From NCBI GenBank assembly GCA_025642065.1, contig JAODUP010000656.1, positions 1 through 64,000 of the forward strand: 64,000 bases of DNA, in the 5' to 3' direction. The notes beneath the pieces are model-generated. The model was not told the DNA's origin. It saw only the letters and a program-made list of their open reading frames with translations, and did not search any database. Source of the DNA: Paralvinella palmiformis. Its lineage: Eukaryota > Annelida > Polychaeta > Terebellida > Alvinellidae. Positions within the stretch are counted from its first letter, which is position 1. Each line of letters begins with the position of its first letter. The translations under genes and the position numbers were made by a program. Positions 1-10,600 of this stretch are shown in pieces.

Positions 1-402
1 TAATCATATTTTTATCATGTCCAGCAATATTAAATAGGAAAGTTTATTTGAATACAAAAAAAAAATTAATTATAGAGAAAACTACTCCAGTTCAATTTTT
101 TATCACTATAAATATTGTAATATTAATCTTTAAATGTATTTTTAATCTGAATACTAAATATGAGTACCCATGGTCCTATTGGATTTATTTGGTTTTTGAA
201 TGATTAATGTCATATGCTTTTTCATTTCATCGTCCTGACAGATAATGAACTGTATTGTATAAAATCAGTGACTTGGACAAAACTGTCCCAATAATTTCGC
301 TGCAACTTTCACTTTACTCCTGGTGAATGGGGTTATCCTATCTGCATTTTTTCCATGTCTAGACTGATCAGTGACTTTAAAATACTAAAATTTATATTTT
401 AG

Positions 403-497
403 ATTGTTCAGAGATATGATATACTCCTCATAGAAGAGATAAGGGACAGCAGTGGAAAAGCTATCTACAAACTGCTGGAAGAAGTCAATAGACTCGG
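403..497 (+). pseudogene. DNase I copy 1, exon 2
   Basis: 95 nt after acceptor ATTTTAG and before donor GTTTGT. It encodes IVQRYDILLIEEIRDSS..., the DNase I segment that carries the metal/active-site Glu equivalent to bovine Glu39 (LIEE). It is identical in sequence to exon 2 of copy 2. Confidence 0.85.
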
Positions 498-978
498 GTT
501 TGTATTAAATGTTGAATTAATTAGCTCTCTTTGGCTAATGATTTTGTTTTAATTAACACTAGTCCGTTATCACTGCAATTAAAGGTTACAGGAAATGGTT
601 TTAAATTAATAACAAAAAATAGTCCTTATATCTTGAAAGCTCATTGAGCAGATATGCTAAAATCAATCTTTTATTGGTGATGTTTGCTCATTAAATCTAA
701 ATTTATTTTTCTATGCCCTTCTGAAGATTGCTTAAATGTCAGAATAATGTCTTGTTATGTCAATAGTGGTGGTTATATGTACATTAAAATTGGCTTACTT
801 AGTTTAAGTTCACTCCTCCAGTGATGAAAAGTGGAAATATAAATTGAACAAATGTCATATTCAGAATAAATTTAATCAATTCTTTCCCAAATTAAAATTT
901 AGATTCTGAGTGTAAATGATAATTGTCAGGTATCAATGCAATACTATATTAACAATTTTAATGAGTAGTTTTTTTAAT

Positions 979-981
<3 letters not shown>

Positions 982-1018
<37 letters not shown>
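982..1018. repeat. (AT)n microsatellite, intron 2 copy 1
   Basis: Pure AT run. Copy 2 has a shorter run at 8958-8977. Confidence 0.95.
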
Positions 1019-1022
<4 letters not shown>

Positions 1023-1168
1023 TTTGTTTCAGTACTGTAAATAAACAATATTAGCCATTATAATGCTGATAATACCAGGTACTTGTGCAATATGATTATA
1101 AAAATTGCATGTATGATGCTTTCATATATTACTTATTAAGTATAACTATAATATGTTATATATTGTAG

Positions 1169-1246
1169 GCCAGAAGTGTATGATATTATTTTAAGTGAAA
1201 GACTTGGGAGAACCAGTAGCAAGGAACAATATGCTTTTATGTACAG
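1169..1246 (+). pseudogene. DNase I copy 1, exon 3
   Basis: 78 nt between ATTGTAG and GTGAGC. It encodes the LSERLGRTSSKEQYAFMYR stretch. This corresponds to the SEPLGRNSYKERYLF region of vertebrate DNase I, including the Glu78 equivalent in KEQY. Confidence 0.85.
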
Positions 1247-1383
1247 GTGAGCTTACCACAGGGCAATCATATACTAACTTATCAAAAGTAAGAAAGAAAC
1301 CTTGATTCAGCAAAAGAAAATATGCTTTTCCACAGCAGCATAAGAACTTGAATTTTTCACATATTGGAACCTTTACTGTTGAT

Positions 1384-1471
1384 CAGGCATGGGGTAATCA
1401 TAATCAGTAATCACAATCAATTGTAATCAATTACATGATCTCAAGTAATCGTAATTGTCGTTTCTAGATGC
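1384..1471. repeat. TAATCA-rich subterminal-type repeat cluster
   Basis: The block begins CAGGCATGGGGTAATC and contains many TAATCA / TGATTA words in both orientations. Similar clusters lie at 2621-2665, 9247-9310 and 11155-11280, always in intron 3 of the two DNase copies. The look is that of hAT-type transposon ends, but no pair of termini could be fixed. Confidence 0.4.
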
Positions 1472-1477
1472 AATGTA

Positions 1478-2620
1478 CCGTAAATACTCACGCTGAAGTC
1501 AATTTTTGGGGGGAAGGAAAAGGGAGTTCTCAGAAGCACCTCAACTTATACGCGCATCATATTTACTACCAGCTGAAGAAAATATCTTTTATGCCATACT
1601 TGACACACAACATTATAGGATTCAACCCAAATAAGAGCCAGATTTTGTACAAAATTGCCACATCGCTGCCTATTAATCCATCATTATTCAATAAATAACG
1701 ATTAATTTTTACTACCTTTGTAATTTTTACTAAACTATTATAATAAATATTATCTACTGTCTTTTAATTTCATCTTGATTACATTTTTTATAAAATGAAA
1801 AATGATTAAAAGACATAACAGTTAACATCTGACGATCCACAATCTTTTAGCCCTGGAAACCTATCCGTCATGGAACTGCTTCATAGGCTTCACTTTTTTT
1901 TAATACATCATTGGTACTCATTATATTTACAAGGCCAATGATTATGTTTAGATACAGGATTTCCCAAACATGGTGGTCTTTATGTAATAATACTTGATAG
2001 TCATGCTCTGTTACCAAGTGGTTACCAAGTGATTAGCAATACAATAACAGTCACTGCTCACAATTGTTTACCAGTTGACGGAACTGTGACAAGTTTGTTT
2101 ATTAATTATATCATCAAAGCAATTATGAATTGAAATCAAAGGTAGTAACAAACAGCTTTTGATCTTTTTGCGAACCTCAGGAACAAAATCTGTATATATA
2201 GATCTATCCATGTAGGCCATCGTACTGGAGGGTGTATGTCAATAGGCCTACTACAGCTGTTTGATGTATGCCTGACAAGCCATTTAAGGTTGAAGGGTGG
2301 AAATTATGGAATGATTAGTTATTAGATAACAACTGCTAATAACCTAAAAAGATTGAGACCCATCATCATAGGGTTGGAGAAAACCATGTGGCAGCATTGA
2401 TCAGAACAAAAGGTGTGGGCCAGCTTTTTCTGGATGATGATAATAATTCCGATATTCAGAGAATTTAAACATATTAATAGATGGAAAAGGCTTGGCAAGC
2501 CAATACTTCAGAAGTCGACCTCGATTTATACGGTGGGGCATATGCCTGAAGAAAGATTTCTAGGTTCTAAAATTCACCTTGACTTATCTGCCGGGACAAT
2601 TACTATGCGAGTATTTACGG
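1478..2620. mobile_element. TA-flanked DNA transposon, non-autonomous, 1.14 kb
   Basis: It sits in intron 3 of DNase I copy 1. The ends are perfect 12 bp inverted repeats CCGTAAATACTC, and both ends are flanked by TA (1476-1477 and 2621-2622), the target duplication of Tc1/mariner/pogo elements. No transposase motif was found inside. The corresponding intron of copy 2 lacks it. Confidence 0.7.
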
Positions 2621-2890
2621 TAATCATAATCAATTACATTGTAAATGTAATCACAATTACACAAGGTTTTATACAAGCTTTGAGAAAGCAATTTTATGTG
2701 GTTTTAAACTGTATTTCTGGTGTATATTATAATTATCATATATATTACATAGAAATTGCCTGACTATAGGCATGCCATACAGCTAATGATTTATTTGGAA
2801 GCATTGGCAACTGAATGTCGAAGAAATTCTTATTGTTATTATCATTATAATATTTATATAATTATTAGTCAACTTTGTTTCATATAAAAG

Positions 2891-2991
2891 CAAGTCTAAT
2901 GTCAAAGTTCTGGATCAGTATCAGTATCATGACAGAGAGGATCAGTTTGAAAGAGAGCCATTTGTTGTTAAGTTTTCAATAAGTAACTCAG
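2891..2991 (+). pseudogene. DNase I copy 1, exon 4
   Basis: 101 nt between ATAAAAG and GTATGT. It encodes KVLDQYQYHDREDQFEREP and VVKFSISNS. The two cysteines of the small disulfide loop found here in mammalian DNase I are absent. The donor is the first of several tandem GTATGTAG-containing repeat units. Confidence 0.8.
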
Positions 2992-2992
2992 G

Positions 2993-3094
2993 TATGTAGA
3001 AAGTACAAAATATATGTAGAAAGTACCATATGTATGTAGAAAGTACCATATGTATGTAGAAAGTACCAAATGTTTGTAGAAAGTACCAAATCAT
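2993..3094 (+). repeat. 18-20 bp minisatellite at the exon 4 donor, copy 1
   Basis: Five tandem units of the form (TA)TGTAGAAAGTACCA(TA)TG start at the splice donor itself. Several units repeat GTATGTAG and so resemble a 5' splice site. Confidence 0.8.
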
Positions 3095-3290
3095 ATTTGT
3101 TAATATATCATTCATATAATTGATGCAAACTAAGAGATTAATACAATAATTTTGTTTCTGATAACAAAATAAAAACTGGTCTGTCTCTATTTTTGTTATG
3201 TGTCCATTCTGGTTTCATGACAATTTATAGAATTATTCCTTTTTTATTAATGTATGTGCAAGCTTCATAATGGTGATATCTATTTCATAG

Positions 3291-3556
3291 GTGTCGGTGA
3301 GATAATAATAGCTGGTGTACACATTGATCCTGATGTGGCAGTGCAAGAAATTGATGCCCTGGCTTCTGTACACGATGACCTTATGGCACACTGGAACACC
3401 AACAATATCATCATCATGGGTGACTTTCAATGCAGACTGTGGCTATGTTACAAACAAGGAGTCTGTGAACTTAGAGCTTAGAGATCCTAAGTATAAGTGG
3501 TTGATTAAGGATGGCCAGGATACAACAACTAAATCTTCTGATTGTACCTATGATAG
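3291..3556 (+). pseudogene. DNase I copy 1, exon 5, frameshifted
   Basis: 266 nt between TTCATAG and GTAATT, one base longer than the 265 nt exon of copy 2. It starts with the AGVHIDPDVAVQEID segment (His134 equivalent). The sequence GACTTTCAATGCAGAC replaces GACTTCAATGCAGAC of copy 2, so GDFNAD becomes GDFQCR and a stop follows at 3479-3481. Confidence 0.88.
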
Positions 3557-3594
3557 GTAATTCTATGTGTTTTATGTTTACATATATACAGGTA

Positions 3595-3665
3595 TTCATA
3601 TAGCTGAGTTGGTAGCACGTTATGCTGGTGACACGATGATCCTCTTTCAGATTCCATTGTTATGT
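3595..3665 (+). repeat. tRNA-like repeat remnant
   Basis: AGCTGAGTTGGTAGCACG resembles a tRNA A box, and a weak B box (TTTCAGATTCC) follows about 35 nt later. The same sequence is at 12195-12265 in copy 2. It is probably an old SINE head, not a functional tRNA. Confidence 0.3.
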
Positions 3666-4623
3666 CTGTCTGTAGAATGTGATCATCTAATATAAGTAGT
3701 CATCTTTCAGTCACATGGTACAGATGTTACCAGGGCTGAGATGAAACAGAAATAATCGATTAACTTACTCTGTGTAATACATATTTATGAGAACGTGCCT
3801 TCCATGTTAAAAATTAAACTTGTTATGTAATTAGACTACATGAGCATTCACAATATTTATAAAAACAAATTCATGATAAATTGTGATAATTAGGAACAAC
3901 TGAGTCATGGGTGTTTATTTTAAAAACAAAACATAACCTACTAATTCTCAGACACTATTTTCTGGTTGAAAAGGGGGAATTTCCATAAATTCCATTTCAA
4001 AATGAGACAAAACTTATTTTAAATGAAATATTTTCTTATTAAAAAAGTACACTCTTTTCAAGTATTATTTCCCATTCCAAAAAGGGCATATTCTGTTTCA
4101 AATGACTGATATTCTGATTGGTAACTAGGAAACAGTATTTTAACATGCAAGTTATCTTAAATTATAGTATGATGAAATTAAGAAGGTGATTCTGATTCAG
4201 ACAGTTAGTCTTCCAGTGTTTGGTTTGGAGTTAGATTTAAGCTAGAGTTATCTAACTTCTAAGAATCAAACAGGGTTAGATAGTGGTGACTATCAAGACA
4301 CAAGAGATTTATTGCTTTGAAAGTTGTCAGTACTTCCCCAACATATTTTATAAACCATTTAAAGAAATACAAAAATAATAAATGTAAATAAAGAATATTC
4401 GATTCATGAACCTGGAGCTCTGAAATATGATGTGATACCAGCTACAGCATTGGAGTTCCTCTTGTTAACACAAATTATGAATATTAATTTTACTTTATTT
4501 CAACACTGAGTCAGTTTATGTTTAAAGAAAAAGGTACTTACTGAAGAAATGGAGGAACCCTTTTATGCTTGTCTCGTGAAACAATCATATACATTAATTG
4601 TTTCTTTGAATTACCTCTTACAG

Positions 4624-4720
4624 AATAATAGTCACTGGAGATAAGCTGTTTAAGAATATTATTCCAGGCAGTGGCAATGTCTACTATTATGATGAAGATT
4701 ATGGTCTAACTGAGAAACAG
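4624..4720 (+). pseudogene. DNase I copy 1, exon 6
   Basis: 97 nt between CTTACAG and GTATAG. It encodes IIVTGDKLFKNIIPGSG and YGLTEKQ, matching the IVVAG...YGLS part of DNase I. Its own frame is intact, but it lies downstream of the exon 5 frameshift. Confidence 0.8.
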
Positions 4721-4757
4721 GTATAGTACTGTTTTGGGAAAAACCTTTTGTGTGGGA

Positions 4758-4760
<3 letters not shown>

Positions 4761-4788
<28 letters not shown>
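4761..4788. repeat. (TG)n microsatellite, intron 6 copy 1
   Basis: Pure TG repeat. The homologous repeat in copy 2 (14266-14295) differs slightly in length. Confidence 0.9.
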
Positions 4789-4792
<4 letters not shown>

Positions 4793-5117
4793 GGTATTAT
4801 TGTATTGGCATGGTGATATGAAAATACAAATTGAGGTACATGTAACTATGTGGCCTAATTAAATGTCAAGGCCAAATATATGTCTATAAGAATATTGTTT
4901 ATTGATGTTTAAATTTATAAAAAGTACATGTAATACAACTTTTGTGAAAATAATTTTATCTTGTTATGATTTTACTGACATTTGACAAGCAGCTATTGTT
5001 AATTACCAACAATATTATCAAATAAAACTATGATGATATCAAAACTAAGATATTTATTTGGGTTTCTTACTTTGCTATTTATGAATAATACAGTGATTAC
5101 AATAAACTGTTCCATCT

Positions 5118-5139
5118 GTGTGTGTGTGTGTGTGTGTGT
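5118..5139. repeat. (TG)n microsatellite before last exon, copy 1
   Basis: TG repeat about 60 bp before the last exon. The copy 2 version (14610-14637) is longer. Confidence 0.9.
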
Positions 5140-5198
5140 TACACACACAAGTACCCATATACATGACCTATAGATCGATACATTTCTGATTATTTCAG

Positions 5199-5330
5199 AC
5201 ACAGGCTATTAGTGACCATTATCCCGTTGAGTTCCAGTTGTCCGGTGAGCACAAACTTTACTCATCAGCAGCCTACCGCAACTTGGCTAAGTGGCTCATA
5301 ACACTAGTGGCTTTGATAAAAGAGTTGTAA
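5199..5330 (+). pseudogene. DNase I copy 1, last exon
   Basis: After acceptor ATTTCAG, this exon encodes TQAISDHYPVEFQL, with the catalytic His of SDHYP, and runs to the stop TAA at 5328-5330. It is identical to the last exon of copy 2. A candidate AATAAA lies at 5462-5467. Confidence 0.8.
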
Positions 5331-6650
5331 CAAATGAAGTCGCTTACCATTCTAGAATGTGAATAGTAATTACCAGAAGTTTTGAGTAAAAGTAATACGA
5401 ATATAATATAGCACAATACAATGTAAAATCCTTATTGGTGTTTCACAGAGATGCTAAAGTTAATAAAAAAGTAAATATTTTCAGAGAACCAAGAAATCAT
5501 AATATTTATTGAATTTCAAGGTTAAATAGAGGACGTATGTGATCTCAATATTATACTACCTCCATTCTAATAGAGTTTACCACGTCACTGAGTTAGTCTA
5601 AATATATCAAATGTAATGATGTAATATGATCTAAAATATGATTTATTCAGCATCATACAATTATGCCATTCGTAAAAATATCAACTAGTAAAAGTTTAAA
5701 AAGATCTTTTTGGTCAACTGTTTGTTTATTTTCTCTGTCTGATAAACTGGTATTGTAGATTAGTAACACTACTTGTGGTATAAATAGAATAACACTAAAG
5801 TAGCAAGGAAATGCTTACCGGTAGCCAGTGTATGACATTTCTAGGCATAGAAGAGAATTTCATTGTAGTATTGAGTCTATCTTTATTCGAGTAATGTTTG
5901 TTTGATAGTTGTTGATATATCATTGTTGAAGTTCCTCTTGCACTTAACCTCGCTCTGACAAGAGTAAATAATAATATAGCAATAGCCCGAATTGCATGTA
6001 TTTAAACGTGGCAAGATATAAGAGATGTATAATATACTGCTTCCATGCTCGGAGTGGTTTTAAATCAATTAAAAATAGATGGAAGAGACAACCTTGCTAG
6101 TTGCATAGTTAGATGAAGAGTCCTCCATCAAAAGGACCTCAGAACTCCAATTCTCCCAGATAGCACAACAGGAGCAAACATTACTGTTCTAAATTCATCT
6201 AGCCACACAGGCAATAGTAATCCTATTTTGATATTAATATTTTTCAATATTACCAGTGCTGCTCTACGGTTGTATTCCACAATACTAGAAATATTATGTT
6301 CAATATATTTAGCATGATCTGTGCTAAATAACTGTGAAGTAATGTTTCATTGTCATTTTTTAAGCACACATGTTCATACAACTTTTCATGCCAATACTGT
6401 CATCATTGTATGCTATTCACCACAGCTACAGTGCATTGATAACTGTTGAAATAATGTTGCATCTTGGTAAGTTGGCAATTCTTTGAAAAGTTCAATATGT
6501 GCTTATTAGAGCTAATTTGTTTATATACCGGTATGTGGAATACAATGATTGTTATTTTATTGATAGCACAAAATATAAAACTTTTGATTGTGCTGAGAGG
6601 AGAAGCTAGTAGCACTCGGTTTAATTATATTTGAAATTTTGTTAAATATA
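5331..6650. other. Spacer between the two DNase copies
   Basis: It contains the 3' UTR of copy 1 and AT-rich sequence with no recognised gene. 5997-6530 is present only after unit 1 and is likely inserted sequence of unknown nature. Confidence 0.5.
5462..5467 (+). other. Poly(A) signal of DNase I copy 1
   Basis: AATAAA about 130 nt after the stop codon, in a conserved 3' flank shared with copy 2. Confidence 0.5.
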
Positions 6651-6819
6651 CTAGCAGTGGCGTGTTGGACCACAGATCACTACCACTGTGTTCGAATCTC
6701 GGCGTGGGCATATCTGAAGGTTGTTTCATCTTTGACCTCATTTCATTACATTTGGAGGTCATTCAACCCATTTAGCCTGCCATGTGCACAAAAGTGGCCG
6801 TAAAACATCAATCATCATC
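6651..6819 (+). mobile_element. tRNA-derived SINE, family 1 (5' truncated)
   Basis: It contains the B box GTTCGAATC, then a conserved body (CACAAAAGTGGCCGTAAAACA) and a tail CATCAATCATCATC. The same unit is at 25757-25943, 37362-37549, 38718-38899 and 40585-40779. The A-box part is degraded. Confidence 0.8.
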
Positions 6820-6889
6820 CCATCCTGAGTAGGGTGCATCTTGATATGTCTGTGATAATATTATTTATGAAATCGTTTTTTATTCTAAA

Positions 6890-7040
6890 GGTACTCTGAT
6901 AGTGCAGCATTTAGAGTATTGCACTACAAACCTCTTGATTACAGGTTTAAATCCAAGTTTTACCTGTGTTTAGGGGATATTTTCCTAGGAAGTCGATCAC
7001 CTTTTGGCCATATGTCTCGGTGTGATCAATTCAGGGGCTA
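6890..7040 (+). repeat. Possible tRNA-like repeat remnant
   Basis: GATAGTGCAGCATTTAGAG followed by AGGTTTAAATCC resembles decayed A and B boxes. No second copy was found, so it stays tentative. Confidence 0.25.
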
Positions 7041-7186
7041 AAGAAAACACTCACTAATTTTGTAATTCTATGTTTGTTAAGTTTCTTGTTATACCTGGTA
7101 GTTGATATTAGTATCAATTTTGTCAAAGTAGATTTACAAACATATTATTTTGGGTTTGTCTTTTCTGTGTAGAAATATTTTCTAAT

Positions 7187-7210
7187 ATGCACTTTACCTT
7201 ATTAGCTTGA
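7187..7210 (+). promoter_or_regulatory. Short upstream ORF before DNase I copy 2
   Basis: A pyrimidine-rich acceptor (CTTTTCTGTGTAG, AG at 7171-7172) suggests that a non-coding 5' exon is spliced just ahead of the coding start. Within the leader, an ATG at 7187 opens a 7-codon ORF ending at 7210, two bases before the main ATG. It could lower translation. Confidence 0.35.
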
Positions 7211-7212
7211 AA

Positions 7213-7356
7213 ATGTATTTGCTGTTCAATATCTTTATAATAGCTGCAGTAGAATTACCAGCAGAAGCCAAACAGATTCATATTGGAGCATTCAATATCC
7301 AGATATTTGGCAGGACCAAAGCAGGAAAACCAGAGGTTATGAGTGTACTAGCCAAG
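7213..7356 (+). CDS. DNase I copy 2, exon 1 (signal peptide)
   Basis: 144 nt from ATG to donor GTAAGC. It encodes a hydrophobic signal peptide followed by KQIHIGAFNIQIFGRTKAG, the typical N-terminal beta strand of DNase I (AFNI.TFG). The ATG at 7213 is chosen because it opens the signal peptide; the next in-frame Met is inside the mature domain. Confidence 0.85.
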
Positions 7357-7411
7357 GTAAGCAATGCCATATTTATTGTGTGTGTGTGTGTGTGTGTGTG
7401 TGAAGAGAGAG

Positions 7412-7476
<65 letters not shown>

Positions 7477-7624
7477 ATACTCCAGATAGTTTATTTATCC
7501 TGAATTAAATAAATTAGGAACACATTTTATAAGCATTACACTGCACAAAACTTGTCATATATTAGTCTCTAATCCATTAGAAGTTAAATGAATTATATTT
7601 CTATAATATAAATATATAGTGTAC

Positions 7625-7685
<61 letters not shown>

Positions 7686-10600
7686 ACCTAATGCAAGTCA
7701 CTTCACTATCCTGGCAGCTGAGTGTAATGAATGCCATGTATTATAGAAATGTTTACCTAGCTAGATATAACATGGTTTCTTTGTTTGTTAAATATTGTTA
7801 AAGTGAATGACTGCATTCAAGTGACAATTACAAACATTATTATTATTAATAAGGTATCAAATTAATCATATTTTTATCATGTCCAGCAGTATTAAATAGG
7901 AAAGTTTTATTTGAATACAAAATAATTAATTATAGAGAAAACTACTCCAGTTCTATTTTTTATCACTATACATATCGTAATGTTAATCTTTAAATGTATT
8001 TCTAATCTGAATATTGAATATAATGACCCATGATCTTATTGGATTCATTTAATTTTAGTGTGATTAATTTCAGATGCTTCCTCATTTCATCATCCTGACA
8101 GATAATGAACCGTTTTGTATAAAATCAGTGACTTGGACAAAACTGTCCCAATAATTTCGCTGCAACTTTCACTTTACTCCTGGTGAATGGGGTTATCCTA
8201 TCTGCATTTTTTCCATGCCTAGACTGATCAGTGACTTTAAAATACTAAAATTTATATTTTAGATTGTTCAGAGATATGATATACTCCTCATAGAAGAGAT
8301 AAGGGACAGCAGTGGAAAAGCTATCTACAAACTGCTGGAAGAAGTCAATAGACTCGGGTTTGTATTAAATGTTGAATTAATTAGCTCTCTTTGGCTAATG
8401 ATTTTGTTTTAATTAACACTAGTCCGTTATCACTGCAATTAAAGGTTACAGGAAATGGTTTTAAATTAATAACAAAAAATAGTCCTTATATCTTGAAAGC
8501 TCATTGAGCAGATATGCTAAAATCAATCTTTTATTGGTGATGTTTGCTCATTAAATCTAAATTTATTTTTCTATGCCCTTCTGAAAATTGCTTAAATGTC
8601 AGAATAATGTCTTGTTATGTCAATAGCAGTGGTTATGTGTACATTAAAATTGGCTTACTTAGTTTAAGTTCAGTCCTCCAGTGATGAAAAGTGGAAATAT
8701 AATAAATTGAACAAATGTCATATTCCAAATAGATTTGATCAATTCTCCATCATATTGAAAATATTTATGTGTTCATTCAAAGTAGACTAGGACCAAATTC
8801 AATCTACAGGGAGCCATTATTTTCAGAGTTTTAGAGCTGATAATACTGTTATTATAAATGGAATTAACCATCACCATAACAGGCTAAAAGATAATTATCA
8901 GTTATTTATGCAATACTATAATCAACAATTTTAATGAGGAGTAATTTTTTTAATGAGATATATATATATATATATATTGGTTTGTTTCTGTACTGTAAAT
9001 GAACAATATTAGCCATTATAATGCTGATATTACTATTATCAGGTACTTAATGCAATATGATTATAATACAAATTGCATGTATGGTGTTTTCATATATTAC
9101 CTTTAAAGTATAATATGTTGTATATTGTAGGCCAGAAGTATATGATATTGTTTTAAGTGAAAGACTTGGGAGAACCAGTAGCAAGGAACAATATGCCTTT
9201 ATGTACAGGTGAGCATAATTCATATACTAACTTATCAAAACTGCTATTTAATCATAATCAATTACATTATAAATGTAATTATAGTCAGTGATTACATTCA
9301 TGATTACATAAAGTATTACACAAGCTTTGATAAAGCAATATTATGTGGTTTCAACCACGTCCCAACCTGGAGTGAGTTTATAAACCGTATTTCTTGTATA
9401 TATTATAATTATCCTATATATTACCTGATTACAGTCACGCCATACATAATGCATCTTGTTGCTGAATGTATATTTGCCAAATATTCAAACATGTCAATTG
9501 TAAGATGATGGATTTAAATGTTAGTGCATCTGTGTGCTTGTTGAAGTTTGGGGTAGAGACCCTGGCTGTCGCCCATTGGACACAGCCAATAGGCTTGTTT
9601 GTTTTGTTGTTCGGGGAGAATCCCCAGGCTGTTGCTTATTCAGCACAGCCTCTATGTTGGAGTGGTTGAGAAACCTCCCCCCCCACCACTCACAGGGGAG
9701 CAGTACGGAAAGATGGAGCCGAAATACCCTGAGGGTGGTCACTATCAGAGTGTTTTACGTCCTCAGGGGGTTTTTAACGTCCCCCTTTATTTTAAATAAT
9801 TCAGTGGAGATGGCAGCGCCATTTAATGTGATCAGCCACCCACGATGTGAGCCAAGAAATTAATCTCTGGAAAAGTTTCGACCACTTGCGGGGTTCGAAC
9901 CTGTGATCGATGGCACTAAGTGCCGGAGGCTTAACTGCTAGGGCACCGGAGCTCACTAATAGGCTTGTGAATATGGCATGATTATTTATATTATAAGTCT
10001 GTCCAATTGTGATCTTGTTGCAAAGGCAGCCAGCCAGTCAGCCACTGGTTCATATGGTGATAATTACAGCTAGACAGTTGTTGGTTTAATTAGTCGTGTT
10101 CACCTTTGTTTCCTGAATTAATTAATTCATTTAATCACCTAGTTGTGTGATATGATTGCAATAAATTTCATATCTTTATACATATCACATCACAAGATCC
10201 ATGCAATCTACTATTATGATACCTTGGTACCAGATCTAGGGAGTTGTGATGGCACAGCCTGTTAAAAACTCTGGTCAAGTCTTGTTTTCTATGTAAGATA
10301 TTTCTTATTAAATGGATCACAGCAGATTGTAATGCTCCCTAATCCGATATTTGTCTAATCGGGACTTGAATGTATTTAATGTAGGACTGTTTATCATGTG
10401 CATTGGTAACCTGTTCCGATCGTTTGTCACTCTCTGACTGAACACATTTTAACTCAAACTTGATCTTGAGCAGCCCTTCACTATAGCTTGAGACTATGCC
10501 CTCTGGTGTTTGACATGTCAGCCAGTGAGAAGAATTGGTTAGATTCCAGCCTGTCTATACCCTTCAGGATCTTATACACCTGAAGCATGTTGCCTCATCT

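Larger units (their letters stand above)
403..5330 (+). pseudogene. DNase I-like gene, copy 1 (5' end outside window, frameshifted)
   Basis: Secreted DNase I family endonuclease, upstream copy of a tandem pair. Exons visible: 403-497, 1169-1246, 2891-2991, 3291-3556, 4624-4720, 5199-5330. All have GT-AG borders and phases identical to the intact copy at 7213-14828. Exon 1 must lie upstream of the window, because position 1 already aligns with intron 1 of copy 2. Catalytic-type residues of exons 2-4 are intact. In exon 5 one extra T (within 3425-3427) shifts the frame directly after the GDF of the GDFNAD active-site box and leads to a stop at 3479-3481. The 3' exons with the YDR and SDHYP motifs would then not be translated. 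It is probably a young pseudogene; a sequencing or haplotype artefact is possible. Confidence 0.85.
1..5996 (+). repeat. Tandem segmental duplication, unit 1
   Basis: Positions 1-5996 align with 7863-15501, including introns and 3' flank. The stretch around 241-840 is nearly identical to 8101-8700. Similarity ends after ATTGCA at 5996, and a weaker patch resumes at about 6530-6640 versus 15515-15610. Large indels between the units are insertions of mobile elements. Confidence 0.92.
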
